Shown here: positions 25,309 to 33,996 of the stretch, piece by piece
Layout: every line of letters starts with the position of its first letter
How positions within the stretch are numbered: the first letter of the stretch is position 1
Assembly: GCF_936933875.1 (NCBI RefSeq)
Contig: NZ_CAKZIK010000085.1
Location: forward strand, 1-64,000
Length of the DNA stretch: 64,000 nt
Direction of reading: 5' to 3'
Source of the DNA: an uncultured Chryseobacterium sp.
GTDB lineage: Bacteria > Bacteroidota > Bacteroidia > Flavobacteriales > Weeksellaceae
Notes under the pieces: generated by a model
Seen by the model: the letters and a program-made list of their open reading frames with translations, nothing else
Database searches by the model: none
What the model was told of the DNA's origin: nothing
Position numbers and translations under genes: made by a program

Positions 25309-25399
25309 TTTGGGCGCCTTTTTCCGCCTACAGTTCCCGCTTTTTTTCGCGGCGGCGAAGCCGCCGCGAAAAAAGAGCTCCACTTTCGTCGGGGCGTGG
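25309..25399 (+). repeat. hairpin-cored intergenic element, TTTGGGCG type
   Basis: Flank TTTGGGCGCCTTTTTCCGCC, then a strong stem (TTTTTTCGCGGCGGC with GCCGCCGCGAAAAAA around GAA), then AGAGCTCCAC and GTCGGGGCG. It lies between hemB and its terminator. Confidence 0.75.
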
Positions 25400-25414
25400 T
25401 TCAGAAATAAAAAG

Positions 25415-25441
25415 AACTTTCAGGAAACTGAAAGTTTTTTT
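25415..25441 (+). terminator. terminator downstream of hemB
   Basis: AACTTTCAG pairs with CTGAAAGTT around a GAAA tetraloop and a T tract follows. It lies beyond the interspersed element, so the hemB transcript probably includes that element. Confidence 0.85.
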
Positions 25442-25484
25442 GTGCAATAATTTCAGAAGATTTTTCGTTGCAAAAGAAAAAACC

Positions 25485-25781
25485 ATGGCAACTTTACTAC
25501 AAAGAAAGGCAGAGAAACATTACGAGACTTTGCTTTTATTAGCAGCATCATTTATTATTACCAATTTCTTTTTCTTTATTGATGAAGGTTTTAATAATTT
25601 CACCTGGATGAAATCCTTTGGTAACTGGATGGTCTTTGTGATTTATTTTATCACAATTTTTGGATTTCAGATTCTTTTTGCCACATACATTTTTCGAAAA
25701 ACCGACAGTAATATCAAATTATTTTTCAGTAGCATTGCTGGAACGGCCGTTGCTTTATTGCTGCTGTTATGGATATTCTAA
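25485..25781 (+). CDS. small integral membrane protein, unknown function
   Basis: A 98-residue protein with three predicted membrane helices (about residues 15-32, 43-65 and 76-97) and few polar residues between them. No known motif is visible. I chose the ATG at 25485 preceded by AAGAAAAAACC; an open frame extends upstream into hemB and the interspersed element but is not plausible coding. A terminator shared with the convergent TM2-domain gene follows. Confidence 0.7.
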   Translation: MATLLQRKAEKHYETLLLLAASFIITNFFFFIDEGFNNFTWMKSFGNWMVFVIYFITIFGFQILFATYIFRKTDSNIKLFFSSIAGTAVALLLLLWIF

Positions 25782-25787
25782 AAAGAA

Positions 25788-25813
25788 AAGCCTGGTTTTA
25801 AAACCAGGCTTTC
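25788..25813. terminator. bidirectional terminator
   Basis: AAAGCCTGGTTT and AAACCAGGCTTT form a perfect stem. It overlaps the last codons of the TM2-domain gene on the minus strand. Confidence 0.85.
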
Positions 25814-26091
25814 TTATTTTGTACGTAAGTTCTGTCGAACTGCTCATCGCTCATTGTCAGATAAATAATGCCTTCAATAAAAGGAATAATTCCTGCGATT
25901 CCACATGTCACAATATTCAAAACAATTTGGATAATTCCTTCATTAATGTAACCAAGATAAAATTTATTAGCGCCAAAGCTTCCCAATAAAATTCCTAAAA
26001 GTCCAGCTGCCAATTTTTTTTCAGAACGGTAATTTTTGCTGTTGCCGAAATTTTGTTGAGGTTCGGGATTGTTGTATCCGTAAGTTTCCAT
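25798..26091 (-). CDS. TM2 domain-containing protein
   Basis: A 97-residue membrane protein. A polar, asparagine/glutamine-rich N-terminus precedes a TM2 domain: KKLAAGLLGILLGSFGANKFYLGY, then the second helix with NIVTCGIAGIIPFIEGIIYL. The GxxGxHxFYLG-type turn is present with Asn in place of His. Function of the family is unknown. The last residues are encoded within the terminator stem, an economical overlap. Confidence 0.88.
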   Translation of the reverse strand: METYGYNNPEPQQNFGNSKNYRSEKKLAAGLLGILLGSFGANKFYLGYINEGIIQIVLNIVTCGIAGIIPFIEGIIYLTMSDEQFDRTYVQNKKAWF

Positions 26092-26146
26092 TTTTAATTT
26101 TTTTTGTGATTAATTTTTCATAATCTGTCGCTTTAGTATGAAATTT

Positions 26147-26174
26147 GTTACAACTTCAAGCTTCAATCTTATAT
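26147..26174. repeat. heptanucleotide-periodic array
   Basis: Four 7-base units, GTTACAA, CTTCAAG, CTTCAAT, CTTATAT, sit directly before the lptB promoter. Confidence 0.55.
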
Positions 26175-26190
26175 ACTAAGACAAAAATAT

Positions 26191-26198
26191 TATCTTTG
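26191..26198 (+). promoter_or_regulatory. candidate -7 element of lptB
   Basis: TATCTTTG fits TAnnTTTG and ends six bases before the ATG at 26205, implying a very short leader. An identical octamer precedes the agmatinase gene. Confidence 0.45.
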
Positions 26199-26204
26199 CC
26201 CGAT

Positions 26205-27266
26205 ATGATTTTACGCGGAGAAAATTTAATCAAAGAATACGGTCCCAAAAAAGTAGTAAAAGGTGTTTCTGTTCAGGTGGAACAGGGACAAATTGTAGGT
26301 CTTCTTGGTCCAAACGGTGCCGGAAAAACCACTTCTTTCTATATGATTGTAGGATTGGTAAAACCTACTTCCGGAAAAATTTTCCTGGATAATAAAGACA
26401 TCACTTCCGATGCGATGTATCGCCGCGCACAAAAAGGAATCGGTTATTTGGCGCAGGAAGCGTCTGTTTTCCGTAAACTTTCTGTGGAAGATAATATTAT
26501 GGGTGTTTTACAACTCACCAATCTTTCGAAACGCGAACAGCAAATGAAATGCGACGAACTTATTGAAGAATTTTCGCTTCAGCATGTTCGTAAAAACCGT
26601 GGAGATTTGCTTTCCGGTGGTGAAAGACGTAGAACTGAAATTGCAAGATGTTTGGCAACAAGTCCGAATTTTATTCTTTTGGATGAGCCTTTCGCCGGAG
26701 TTGACCCAATTGCGGTAGAAGATATCCAAAAAATCGTAAGAAGCTTAACTGACAAAAACATCGGAATTTTAATTACCGACCACAATGTTCAGCAAACTTT
26801 AGCGATTACGCATAAAACGTACATAATGTTCGAAGGAAGAATTCTGAAAGAAGGTCTTCCTGCAGATTTGGCTGCAGATCCACAAGTTCGTGAGGCATAT
26901 TTGGGTGAAAACTTCGTTTATCAGGATATCCTGAACAAGGCATCAAAAAAGCATTACATCTATAATATTTGGACAGGAAACTTCGATTCCAGAGACCAGT
27001 TCCAAAATTTTGTGAATGCTAATTTTTCTGGTGTAGATAATTTACGTTTAATGCATGGCCTTGATGAGATTGGTTTTGCTTCTCTGGCCAATTCCGATAT
27101 TGAATACGTTTTTTCTAATATCGTGGATAAAAATGCCAACAATTCTTTCCTTTTCCAGAAGAGAGAAATTACTACACAGTTTCCGCAAGAAATCGCAGTT
27201 GCTGAAGCACAAACGGTAAGTAAACCGGAACTTCATTATCTTACGACCTATTCTTTCGAAGGGTAA
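26205..27266 (+). CDS. lptB: LPS export ABC transporter ATP-binding protein
   Basis: ATPase that powers extraction of lipopolysaccharide from the inner membrane with LptFG and LptC. Walker A GPNGAGKTTSFYM, Q-loop, signature LLSGGERRRTEIARCL and Walker B FILLDEPFAGVDPIA match LptB. I start at the ATG at 26205 (353 residues); an in-frame ATG at 26145 adds 20 residues that include a repeat array. The typical LptB ends near residue 240. Here about 110 residues follow (from about 243), with no motif I recognise, containing YNIWTGNFDSRDQFQNFV. The extension is unusual for the family. Confidence 0.9.
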   Translation: MILRGENLIKEYGPKKVVKGVSVQVEQGQIVGLLGPNGAGKTTSFYMIVGLVKPTSGKIFLDNKDITSDAMYRRAQKGIGYLAQEASVFRKLSVEDNIMGVLQLTNLSKREQQMKCDELIEEFSLQHVRKNRGDLLSGGERRRTEIARCLATSPNFILLDEPFAGVDPIAVEDIQKIVRSLTDKNIGILITDHNVQQTLAITHKTYIMFEGRILKEGLPADLAADPQVREAYLGENFVYQDILNKASKKHYIYNIWTGNFDSRDQFQNFVNANFSGVDNLRLMHGLDEIGFASLANSDIEYVFSNIVDKNANNSFLFQKREITTQFPQEIAVAEAQTVSKPELHYLTTYSFEG

Positions 27267-27326
27267 ATTCGGTTAAAATATAAGTTTTGTGGGGATTTCT
27301 GTAAAGATTTCCTTACATTCATCATC

Positions 27327-27334
27327 TAGATTTG
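27327..27334 (+). promoter_or_regulatory. candidate -7 element of the L,D-transpeptidase gene
   Basis: TAGATTTG fits TAnnTTTG, 22 bases before the start codon. Confidence 0.4.
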
Positions 27335-27356
27335 TATCAATCTTCTAGCAAAAACG

Positions 27357-29102
27357 ATGATGAAATTTTTACGCTTACTCCTGCTGTTTTCGGCAGTCGC
27401 TTTTCTTTATTCCTGTTCCAAAAAGTCAGAAGCCGTTTCTTCCAATACAGATGCGCAGAAAGATATTCTTGCAGGTGATTATCAACAGGGCTTTGAAAGC
27501 GAAGGTGAAATGATGGATGTTAATTTTGACCCAACTTTAATTGGCGCTTTCAGTCCTCAAACAAAAAAGAAGATAGAGTTGGATTCTATCAATTATTTTT
27601 TTAATCAGTACAAAGAACTTGCTGATTTAAAGGACGATATCAATCAGTTTTATACCGAACGTGACAGTGCTTTTGCGTGGTTTGATGAAAATGGTTTAAC
27701 GGAACAAGCAGACCATCTTGCTGTAAAATTAATGAACCTTGAGAAAGACGGAAAAGAAGAGAAAATCGTTTATCATAACCAATTTCATCAAATGATGGAT
27801 AATGTGGTTGAGAAAAAAGATGAAGAAAAAGTGGAACTGATGTTGACGTCGCAATATCTGCTTTATTCCAAAAGAAAATTTGAAGGAAAAGCTGCTCAAC
27901 TTGCTTCTGCTGCAAACTGGCTAAAACCAAGACAGAAATTTGATGCTTTGGAAGCTATTAAAAAATCCGAAACCAACGGCGGAAAAATTTTTGATGAAGA
28001 ACCAGTTCATCAGCATTACATTGCACTGAAAAATAAAATGCTCGATTTTCACAAAAAGGGATTCGATACTGTAAATTCTAAAATTCCTACAGGAACTTAT
28101 AAATTGGGAGACAGTTCCGCAACTGTGGCGAAAATTCGGGAAAGACTGGTGTTTTTTGGAGATTTAAAAAATGCTGCAAAATCCGGAGAATTCGACAAAG
28201 AAATGTTGGATGCTGTTCACTCTTTTCAGCATCGAAACGGGCTTGATTCTGCTAATATCGGCAAACAAACTATTGAAAAGCTGAATGTTTCAGGGCGTGA
28301 TTTACTCGAAAAAATGTTTGTTAACCTTGAAAGAATGCGTTGGATGAGTCCGGAAGAAGGGCAGTATCTTTTGGTGAACATTCCTGCTTTCAAACTTTTT
28401 GCATACGATGATGCACAAAAATATCTGTGGGACATGAACGTTATTGTAGGCAAATCCAATCACAGGACAGTGGTTTTTAGTGATAAAATGACGTACGTTG
28501 ATTTTGCACCGTATTGGAATATTCCACCAGGAATTATGAAAAACAAAATTATGCCTGCGATGAAAAGAAGCGGAAGTTATTTGGCAAGAAATCATATGGA
28601 GAAAACGAAAGGTTGGGCTGCAAAGGGAATTCCGGCTGTTCGCCAAAAACCCGGACCATGGAATTCTTTAGGAAAAGTGAAATTTATGTTTCCGAATACG
28701 TACAATATTTATCTTCACGATACCAATGAACGTTATCTCTTCAAAAATCAGGACAGAAACTACAGTTCGGGTTGTGTAAGAGTGGAAGACCCTTTTAAAC
28801 TCGCAAAATTTGTTTTGAAAGACAATAAAGATATCGACGACAGTTTAATCATCAAAAGAATGGATTCCACCAAAGAAAACCGTGTGGTTTTAGCGAAAAA
28901 AATGCCGGTTCATTTGGCTTATTTTACCACTTTCGTGGACAGTAATGGAAATTTAGTCATTAGTAAAGATATTTACAAAAGAGATGAAAAACTCAAAAAA
29001 ATGATGATGATAAATGCTGTACAACCTTCAAATTCGAATTCTGTTACCAAAAATCCAGTCAAAAAAGATTCTTCAAAAACAGTGGTTAAGAAATCTGCTT
29101 AG
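27357..29102 (+). CDS. L,D-transpeptidase lipoprotein, YcbB type
   Basis: A 581-residue enzyme forming 3-3 cross-links in peptidoglycan or attaching proteins to it. The N-terminus is a lipoprotein signal (FLYSC, Cys20). A long alpha-helical region precedes a peptidoglycan-binding domain (about residues 250-312, AVHSFQHRNGLD) and the YkuD catalytic domain with His454 in YLHDT and the nucleophile Cys473 in SSGCVRV. Domain order matches YcbB/LdtD. The C-terminus is lysine/serine-rich. A terminator follows within 25 bases. Confidence 0.93.
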   Translation: MMKFLRLLLLFSAVAFLYSCSKKSEAVSSNTDAQKDILAGDYQQGFESEGEMMDVNFDPTLIGAFSPQTKKKIELDSINYFFNQYKELADLKDDINQFYTERDSAFAWFDENGLTEQADHLAVKLMNLEKDGKEEKIVYHNQFHQMMDNVVEKKDEEKVELMLTSQYLLYSKRKFEGKAAQLASAANWLKPRQKFDALEAIKKSETNGGKIFDEEPVHQHYIALKNKMLDFHKKGFDTVNSKIPTGTYKLGDSSATVAKIRERLVFFGDLKNAAKSGEFDKEMLDAVHSFQHRNGLDSANIGKQTIEKLNVSGRDLLEKMFVNLERMRWMSPEEGQYLLVNIPAFKLFAYDDAQKYLWDMNVIVGKSNHRTVVFSDKMTYVDFAPYWNIPPGIMKNKIMPAMKRSGSYLARNHMEKTKGWAAKGIPAVRQKPGPWNSLGKVKFMFPNTYNIYLHDTNERYLFKNQDRNYSSGCVRVEDPFKLAKFVLKDNKDIDDSLIIKRMDSTKENRVVLAKKMPVHLAYFTTFVDSNGNLVISKDIYKRDEKLKKMMMINAVQPSNSNSVTKNPVKKDSSKTVVKKSA

Positions 29103-29125
29103 AAAATAAAACACTAATTTTATCT

Positions 29126-29150
29126 GTCGGAAGCCAATTCCGACTTTTTT
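29126..29150 (+). terminator. terminator between L,D-transpeptidase and ABC exporter genes
   Basis: GTCGGAA pairs with TTCCGAC around a five-base loop and T6 follows. It ends only ten bases before the next ATG, so an alternative TTG start at 29149 for the ABC gene is excluded. Confidence 0.8.
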
Positions 29151-29160
29151 GATTTTAAAG

Positions 29161-30996
29161 ATGGCAAAACCTTTCAACAGAACTATTACACTTATCGGGA
29201 TTTTTCAACAGCTTGTTCCGTTCATCAAGCCTTATCGGTTGATGATTTATGGGACTTTGTTTCTAACATTTTTGGGAGCACTTGCAGCTCAGGTGAATCC
29301 TTTGGTGTTGAAATATACTGTTGATGAAGTTTCGAAACTGGTGGATTTGCCCAATCCAATGCAGGAAGGAATTCACGTTTTGGTACTGATTTCCGCAATT
29401 TTATTGGGTAAAGAACTGTTGAATATTTTTATCAATTTCGGTCAGAAATTTTACGGTGAAAAAATCAGGATCAACACAAGTTCGGTTCTCGCACAAAGTG
29501 CGATTGACAAAATTTTAACTTACAGAGTTGCTTATTTCAATGATGAAAACCATGAATCCGGAAAACTTCAAACGAGAATCGATCGCGGAATTGAGAGTTT
29601 AACAAGATTGGTTCAGAATTTTTTCATCGATATTTTACCACTTTTTTCCAACGCGATCATCGCCTTGGTGATTATGTATATGCAGAACGTTTACGTTGGT
29701 TTGGTTTCCACCATCATTGTTCCAATTTACTTTTGGGTTACTTCACTTCAGGCCAAAAAATTGGGTGGAGTTCGCAGAACATTAAGAAATCAACGAGAAC
29801 AAAAAACTTCCGGACTTTTAAATTTGATTAATTCCATCATGGTCATTAAAAGTTTTGTGCGGGAAAAATTTGAAGGCAAAAAACAGTACGATTTGCAGAT
29901 GCAGTTGATGGAAAGTCAGATGGAAACTCGCCGTACAAGCTTTATTTATGAAGGTGTGAAGACTTTTATTGAGCAAATTGGTGTCGTTTTAATTATTCTA
30001 CTGACGGTTTATTTGGTGTTGAATCAGCAAATGACAATTGGTGCAATTATGCTTCACATTATGTTGTTCAACAACGTTTCGGCGCCAATTCGTCAACTTC
30101 ACAGGATTTACGATGATATGAACGATGCTATGATTTACGCCGAAGGTTATTTCGATATTTTGAATGCAGATTCAGAAACCGAAGCCAACGGAACCCAAAA
30201 ACCGGAAATTGTTGGAAAATTTGAGCTTCAGAATGTCGATTTTACCTATCCGAACGGTACAAAAGCACTTCACGATGTTTCGATGACCATTGAAAACGGA
30301 AAAACGACAGCTTTGGTGGGTTTGAGCGGCGCCGGAAAATCTACTGTCATCAATCTTTTGTGTAAATTTTATTTGCCTGATTCAGGGAAAATTTTGCTTG
30401 ATGGAATTAATTTAAATGATTTTGATAACTCATTTCTGCGCGACGATATCGGTTTGGTGCTTCAGAAAAACCATATTTTTCAGGGAAGTATTGATGATAA
30501 CATCCGTTATGGGAATATGAACGCGAGTTTTGAAGAAATTCAGGAAGCTGCAATAAAAGCCTATCTCCACGACCAGATTATGGAACTTCCGGAACAATAT
30601 AAGCACGATGCAACACAGCTTTCCGGTGGACAACAGCAAAGAATTGCCATTGCCAGATTATTTCTGAAAAATCCACCGATTATTTTCCTTGATGAACCAA
30701 CCGCAAGTCTCGACGCCATTGCAACAGAACAGATTAAAAACTCCTTGGATGCGATAAAAGAGGGAAGAACCGTGATTATTATTTCGCATTCGCTTTCCCA
30801 AATTTTGGATTCGGATAAAATTTATGTGATGAAAAAAGGTCGGGTTGTGGAAAGCGGAACTCACGATGAACTCATCGATTTGAACGGAACTTACCGTGAA
30901 ATTTTTGATGCTTCGGCAAGAAGTTTAAATCTGGATAAATTGGTAAATTCCTTTAAGCAGGAAGATGGAAGCGTGAAGCTGGAAGACAAAAACTAA
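29161..30996 (+). CDS. ABC exporter, fused permease and ATP-binding domains
   Basis: A 611-residue half-transporter that probably works as a homodimer. Six transmembrane helices span about residues 25-325; the ATPase domain has Walker A GLSGAGKST, signature LSGGQQQRIAIARLF, Walker B IIFLDEPTASLDA and the H-loop in IIISHSLSQI. Family resemblance is to MsbA/multidrug exporters. The substrate is not evident. It stands between an L,D-transpeptidase and a small lipoprotein, all on the plus strand. Confidence 0.92.
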   Translation: MAKPFNRTITLIGIFQQLVPFIKPYRLMIYGTLFLTFLGALAAQVNPLVLKYTVDEVSKLVDLPNPMQEGIHVLVLISAILLGKELLNIFINFGQKFYGEKIRINTSSVLAQSAIDKILTYRVAYFNDENHESGKLQTRIDRGIESLTRLVQNFFIDILPLFSNAIIALVIMYMQNVYVGLVSTIIVPIYFWVTSLQAKKLGGVRRTLRNQREQKTSGLLNLINSIMVIKSFVREKFEGKKQYDLQMQLMESQMETRRTSFIYEGVKTFIEQIGVVLIILLTVYLVLNQQMTIGAIMLHIMLFNNVSAPIRQLHRIYDDMNDAMIYAEGYFDILNADSETEANGTQKPEIVGKFELQNVDFTYPNGTKALHDVSMTIENGKTTALVGLSGAGKSTVINLLCKFYLPDSGKILLDGINLNDFDNSFLRDDIGLVLQKNHIFQGSIDDNIRYGNMNASFEEIQEAAIKAYLHDQIMELPEQYKHDATQLSGGQQQRIAIARLFLKNPPIIFLDEPTASLDAIATEQIKNSLDAIKEGRTVIIISHSLSQILDSDKIYVMKKGRVVESGTHDELIDLNGTYREIFDASARSLNLDKLVNSFKQEDGSVKLEDKN

Positions 30997-31047
30997 CCGC
31001 AAATTTTTGTAATTTTCCGCAATAAAATTATCTGAAGAATGTTATCA

Positions 31048-31082
31048 CTTCGTGCTTCATACTTCAAGCTTCAAACTTTTAA
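31048..31082. repeat. heptanucleotide-periodic array
   Basis: Five 7-base units, CTTCGTG, CTTCATA, CTTCAAG, CTTCAAA, CTTTTAA, end four bases before the lipoprotein start codon. Confidence 0.65.
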
Positions 31083-31086
31083 ATAA

Positions 31087-31662
31087 ATGAAAAAATTCAT
31101 CATAGCACTCGCCGCATTTTCAGTTTTATTATCCTGCCAGAAAATTGAAGAAATCTTTACGACGGGCGTTGAAAGTGCGAAACAGAAAGCTCAGGAAAAA
31201 GCCAACGAAATGGTTCAGGAAACCGTAAACGAGCAGCTGAACAAATATGTAAATAACCAAACGGTAAAATTTGACAGCGTTTTTCCTCATCAAAATACTT
31301 TGGTTGTAGAAAATGAAATCGGAAAGAAAGTGGCTTTTCCAAACGGTTCACCTTTTTATGTTTTCAAATACAAAACTGCGGATAAAGATGCTTTACTGAA
31401 AACTTTAGTTGAACAGCCAACAACTAATGAAGCCCAATCTAAAAAGGAATTTCAGAAAATTGACGGCGCTTCAATTGTAGAAAAACTGACATTCATTGAG
31501 AAATTTCTCCCACCAAATACAATTGATACGGGCTTTCTCAACGATATTAAGAATGATAAAAATATTGAGTACTATAAAGTAAAACGCTTCCCGAATTCCA
31601 GCACCATTATCTACAATCCAAAAACTCAAATGGTGTATCAGTTTGTTGAAGTGAAAAAATAA
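31087..31662 (+). CDS. predicted lipoprotein, unknown function
   Basis: A 191-residue protein with a lipoprotein signal (VLLSCQ, Cys17). Residues 25-60 are charged and helical (ESAKQKAQEKANEMVQETVNEQLNKY), probably a coiled coil. The rest has mixed alpha/beta character with no motif I recognise. It lies 90 bases downstream of the ABC exporter and 20 bases before cmoA on the same strand. The link to either is unclear. Confidence 0.78.
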   Translation: MKKFIIALAAFSVLLSCQKIEEIFTTGVESAKQKAQEKANEMVQETVNEQLNKYVNNQTVKFDSVFPHQNTLVVENEIGKKVAFPNGSPFYVFKYKTADKDALLKTLVEQPTTNEAQSKKEFQKIDGASIVEKLTFIEKFLPPNTIDTGFLNDIKNDKNIEYYKVKRFPNSSTIIYNPKTQMVYQFVEVKK

Positions 31663-31682
31663 TTTAAACTAAATTTTTAGTT

Positions 31683-32426
31683 ATGGAAAACAGTCTGGAA
31701 AATTCAGATAAAGTCTTCAGCGAAATTCAGAAGCCTTCTGATTTTGAATTTAATACTACCGTTGCCGGAGTATTTGATGACATGGTAAGCCGCTCAGTGC
31801 CTTATTATGAGGAGATGCAGCGTATGGTTGCAGAAATTGCAGGTAAGCATGCTCAGGAAGGAACCAAAGTTTACGACCTCGGGTGCTCAACAGGAACAAC
31901 GCTGCTGCTTATGGACAAAACCGTTGATGCCGGCGTTGACTTCGTGGGGATCGACGACAGCAGCGAGATGATTACCAAATGCCGCGAAAAAATTAACAGT
32001 TATAAGCTGCACCGCAAAATCGATCTTGCAGTCGCGGATCTGACAGCAGAAGTTCCGGTAAAAAATGCTTCTGTTGTCGCAATGGTTCTTGTGCTTCAGT
32101 TTATACGTCCCGTTAGCAGACATGAAATTCTGAAGAAAATTTATGACGGAATGAAGGACGGAGGTGTTTTCATCATTATTGAAAAGATACTCACCGAAGA
32201 AAAATCGTTTAACCGCGAGTTTATCGATTATTATTACGACTACAAGCGCCGCAACCAGTACAGCGAGCTCGAAATCTCCCAGAAAAGGGAAGCGCTTGAA
32301 AACGTGCTTATTCCGTATAAAACAAGCGAAAATATAAGTCTGCTGCGCGAAGCTGGTTTTGCTGAAGCAGAAGTATTTTTCAAATGGTATAATTTTACAG
32401 GCATTATCGCCAAGAAAATCTCATGA
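31683..32426 (+). CDS. cmoA: carboxy-S-adenosyl-L-methionine synthase
   Basis: A 247-residue class I methyltransferase-fold enzyme making carboxy-SAM from SAM and prephenate. Similarity to E. coli CmoA is visible along the whole chain: VAGVFDDMVSRSVPYY, VYDLGCSTG (SAM site), LVLQFI, and YSELEISQKREALENV, where Arg202 matches the arginine that holds the carboxylate. In E. coli, carboxy-SAM is used by CmoB for cmo5U34 in tRNA; no cmoB is adjacent. The stop overlaps the next gene by four bases. Base usage is visibly more GC-rich than in neighbouring genes. Confidence 0.92.
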   Translation: MENSLENSDKVFSEIQKPSDFEFNTTVAGVFDDMVSRSVPYYEEMQRMVAEIAGKHAQEGTKVYDLGCSTGTTLLLMDKTVDAGVDFVGIDDSSEMITKCREKINSYKLHRKIDLAVADLTAEVPVKNASVVAMVLVLQFIRPVSRHEILKKIYDGMKDGGVFIIIEKILTEEKSFNREFIDYYYDYKRRNQYSELEISQKREALENVLIPYKTSENISLLREAGFAEAEVFFKWYNFTGIIAKKIS

Positions 32427-33145
32427 TACAGATAGGTAATTTTTTCTTTAAGTACAGAAACTGGCTTTTCATAATCCTTTATTTACTGCTCTTCGTCCCT
32501 TCACCACCGCTTTTTGGTGAAAAAACATTTGGACCGAATTATTATTGGTATCCTATTATTTTGGGTCTGATTGTCACGGTTGCCGGACAGCTCATCCGTG
32601 GTATGACGATTGGGCTGGCCTATATTGTGCGCGGCGGAAAGGACAAAAAGGTTTATGCGGAAGGTCTCGTAACAGAAGGAATTTTCAGTCATGTCAGAAA
32701 TCCGCTGTACGTGGGAAATATTCTGATGCTTCTGGGTGTAGGCATTTTGGCCAACTCGATGATTTATACTTTTATTATTATGCCGCTTTTTCTGTTTATT
32801 TATCAGGCAATTGTACTTGCAGAAGAAAATTTTCTGCGTGGAAAATTCGGGCCGGGCTTTGATGAATACACGAAAAAAGTCCACCGCTGGATCCCAAATC
32901 CGGCCGGTTTAGGCAAAACCTTTGCATCGATGGAGTATAAATGGAAAAGATGGCTTACGAAAGAATATAATACACAGTTTGTGTGGCTCTGCGGAATTGC
33001 GCTGATTTTGCTGTTCAAATATCCGCAGCTTACCAATGGCGATGAAAACCTGCGCAATACACTGGCGATTGCTGCCGTACTGATTTTCGGGGTGTACTAT
33101 CTGTTTGTACGGTACATGAAAAAGTCCGGTAAATGGACGGATTAA
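32423..33145 (+). CDS. isoprenylcysteine carboxyl methyltransferase-like membrane protein
   Basis: A 240-residue inner-membrane protein with about five to six helices. The block GLVTEGIFSHVRNPLYVGN followed by AEENFLRGKFGPGFDEYTKKVHRWIP is the SAM-binding C-terminal signature of the ICMT/PEMT family. The methyl acceptor is unknown; bacterial members rarely act on prenylcysteine. It overlaps cmoA by four bases (ATGA), so the two are co-translated. This raises the question whether it uses or complements carboxy-SAM. Composition is as GC-rich as cmoA. Confidence 0.87.
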   Translation: MIQIGNFFFKYRNWLFIILYLLLFVPSPPLFGEKTFGPNYYWYPIILGLIVTVAGQLIRGMTIGLAYIVRGGKDKKVYAEGLVTEGIFSHVRNPLYVGNILMLLGVGILANSMIYTFIIMPLFLFIYQAIVLAEENFLRGKFGPGFDEYTKKVHRWIPNPAGLGKTFASMEYKWKRWLTKEYNTQFVWLCGIALILLFKYPQLTNGDENLRNTLAIAAVLIFGVYYLFVRYMKKSGKWTD

Positions 33146-33162
33146 TATTCTGATTTTTTTTA

Positions 33163-33344
33163 TTTGGGCGTGTCCCTCATTCGGGAACCCCATTGCGCGG
33201 CCTGCGGCCGCGCAATGGGGTTCCTCTTTCGGGCCGGTCTGCGGCAAGTCGCTTTTCTTTGTTTTTTGGCGGCGGCCGCAGGTCGCCGCCAAAAAACAAA
33301 GAAAGAGCTCCAACAGTTGCCTCCGCCCTCACGCGTGCGTTGCC
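33163..33344 (+). repeat. long hairpin-cored intergenic element, TTTGGGCG type
   Basis: It starts TTTGGGCGTGTCCCTC and contains two large perfect hairpins. The first has 18-bp arms (33185-33202 and 33206-33223) around TGC. The second has 21-bp arms (33254-33274 and 33284-33304), with the core GGCGGCG. It closes AGAGCTCCAAC then CCCTCACGCGTGCG. It separates the cmoA unit from the cobalamin adenosyltransferase gene and is the largest member of the family here. Confidence 0.8.
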
Positions 33345-33407
33345 TCTCACCAGTTATCGATTATTTTTCCGAAATTTGTTTTCTTCGGTAATCTCTAAAA
33401 AGAAAAA

Positions 33408-33980
33408 ATGAAAATATACACAAAAACAGGCGACAAAGGTGAAACGGCGCTCTATGGCGGAACACGCGTCTCTAAAGCTTCTGCAAGAGTAGATTCCTAC
33501 GGAACCATTGACGAACTCAACGCTTTTATCGGCGTGGCGAAAAGTCAGATTGAAAGTAAAGTGGTTTTAGAACAGCTCAAAAAAATTCAGTTTGATTTAT
33601 TTACAGTCGGTTCCGAAGCCGCAACTCCGGTAGATAAAATGTTTTTGGCCAACGGAAAGTCCCGGCTTCCATTAATCATTTCCGAAACCGAAATCGAAGA
33701 ACTCGAAAACTGGATGGACAAAATGGAAGAATCTCTGGAGCCGCTGCAATTTTTTATTCTTCCCGGTGGTGGAAAAGCGGCAACTTCGCTTCACGTTGCA
33801 AGAACTGTTTGCAGAAGGGCAGAACGCGCTTTGGTTTTTCTGAATGAAACTGAAGAAGTCCGTCCGGAACTCATCAAATATCTCAACCGGCTTTCCGATT
33901 ATTTGTTTGTTCTGGCGCGTTATGTTTCAAAACTTCAAAATGAAAAGGAGGAATATTGGAATCATAGTGAAAGAAAATAA
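33408..33980 (+). CDS. cob(I)alamin adenosyltransferase, PduO type
   Basis: A 190-residue ATP:cob(I)alamin adenosyltransferase that makes adenosylcobalamin, the cofactor of enzymes such as methylmalonyl-CoA mutase. The N-terminal IYTKTGDKGETALYGG is the ATP-binding signature; RVDSYGTIDELNAFIG and CRRAERALVFL complete the PduO pattern. No cobalamin biosynthesis genes are nearby, consistent with salvage of imported corrinoid. A 158-bp inverted-repeat element follows the stop codon. Confidence 0.95.
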   Translation: MKIYTKTGDKGETALYGGTRVSKASARVDSYGTIDELNAFIGVAKSQIESKVVLEQLKKIQFDLFTVGSEAATPVDKMFLANGKSRLPLIISETEIEELENWMDKMEESLEPLQFFILPGGGKAATSLHVARTVCRRAERALVFLNETEEVRPELIKYLNRLSDYLFVLARYVSKLQNEKEEYWNHSERK

Positions 33981-33996
33981 GCTGGAAAAAATTTAG

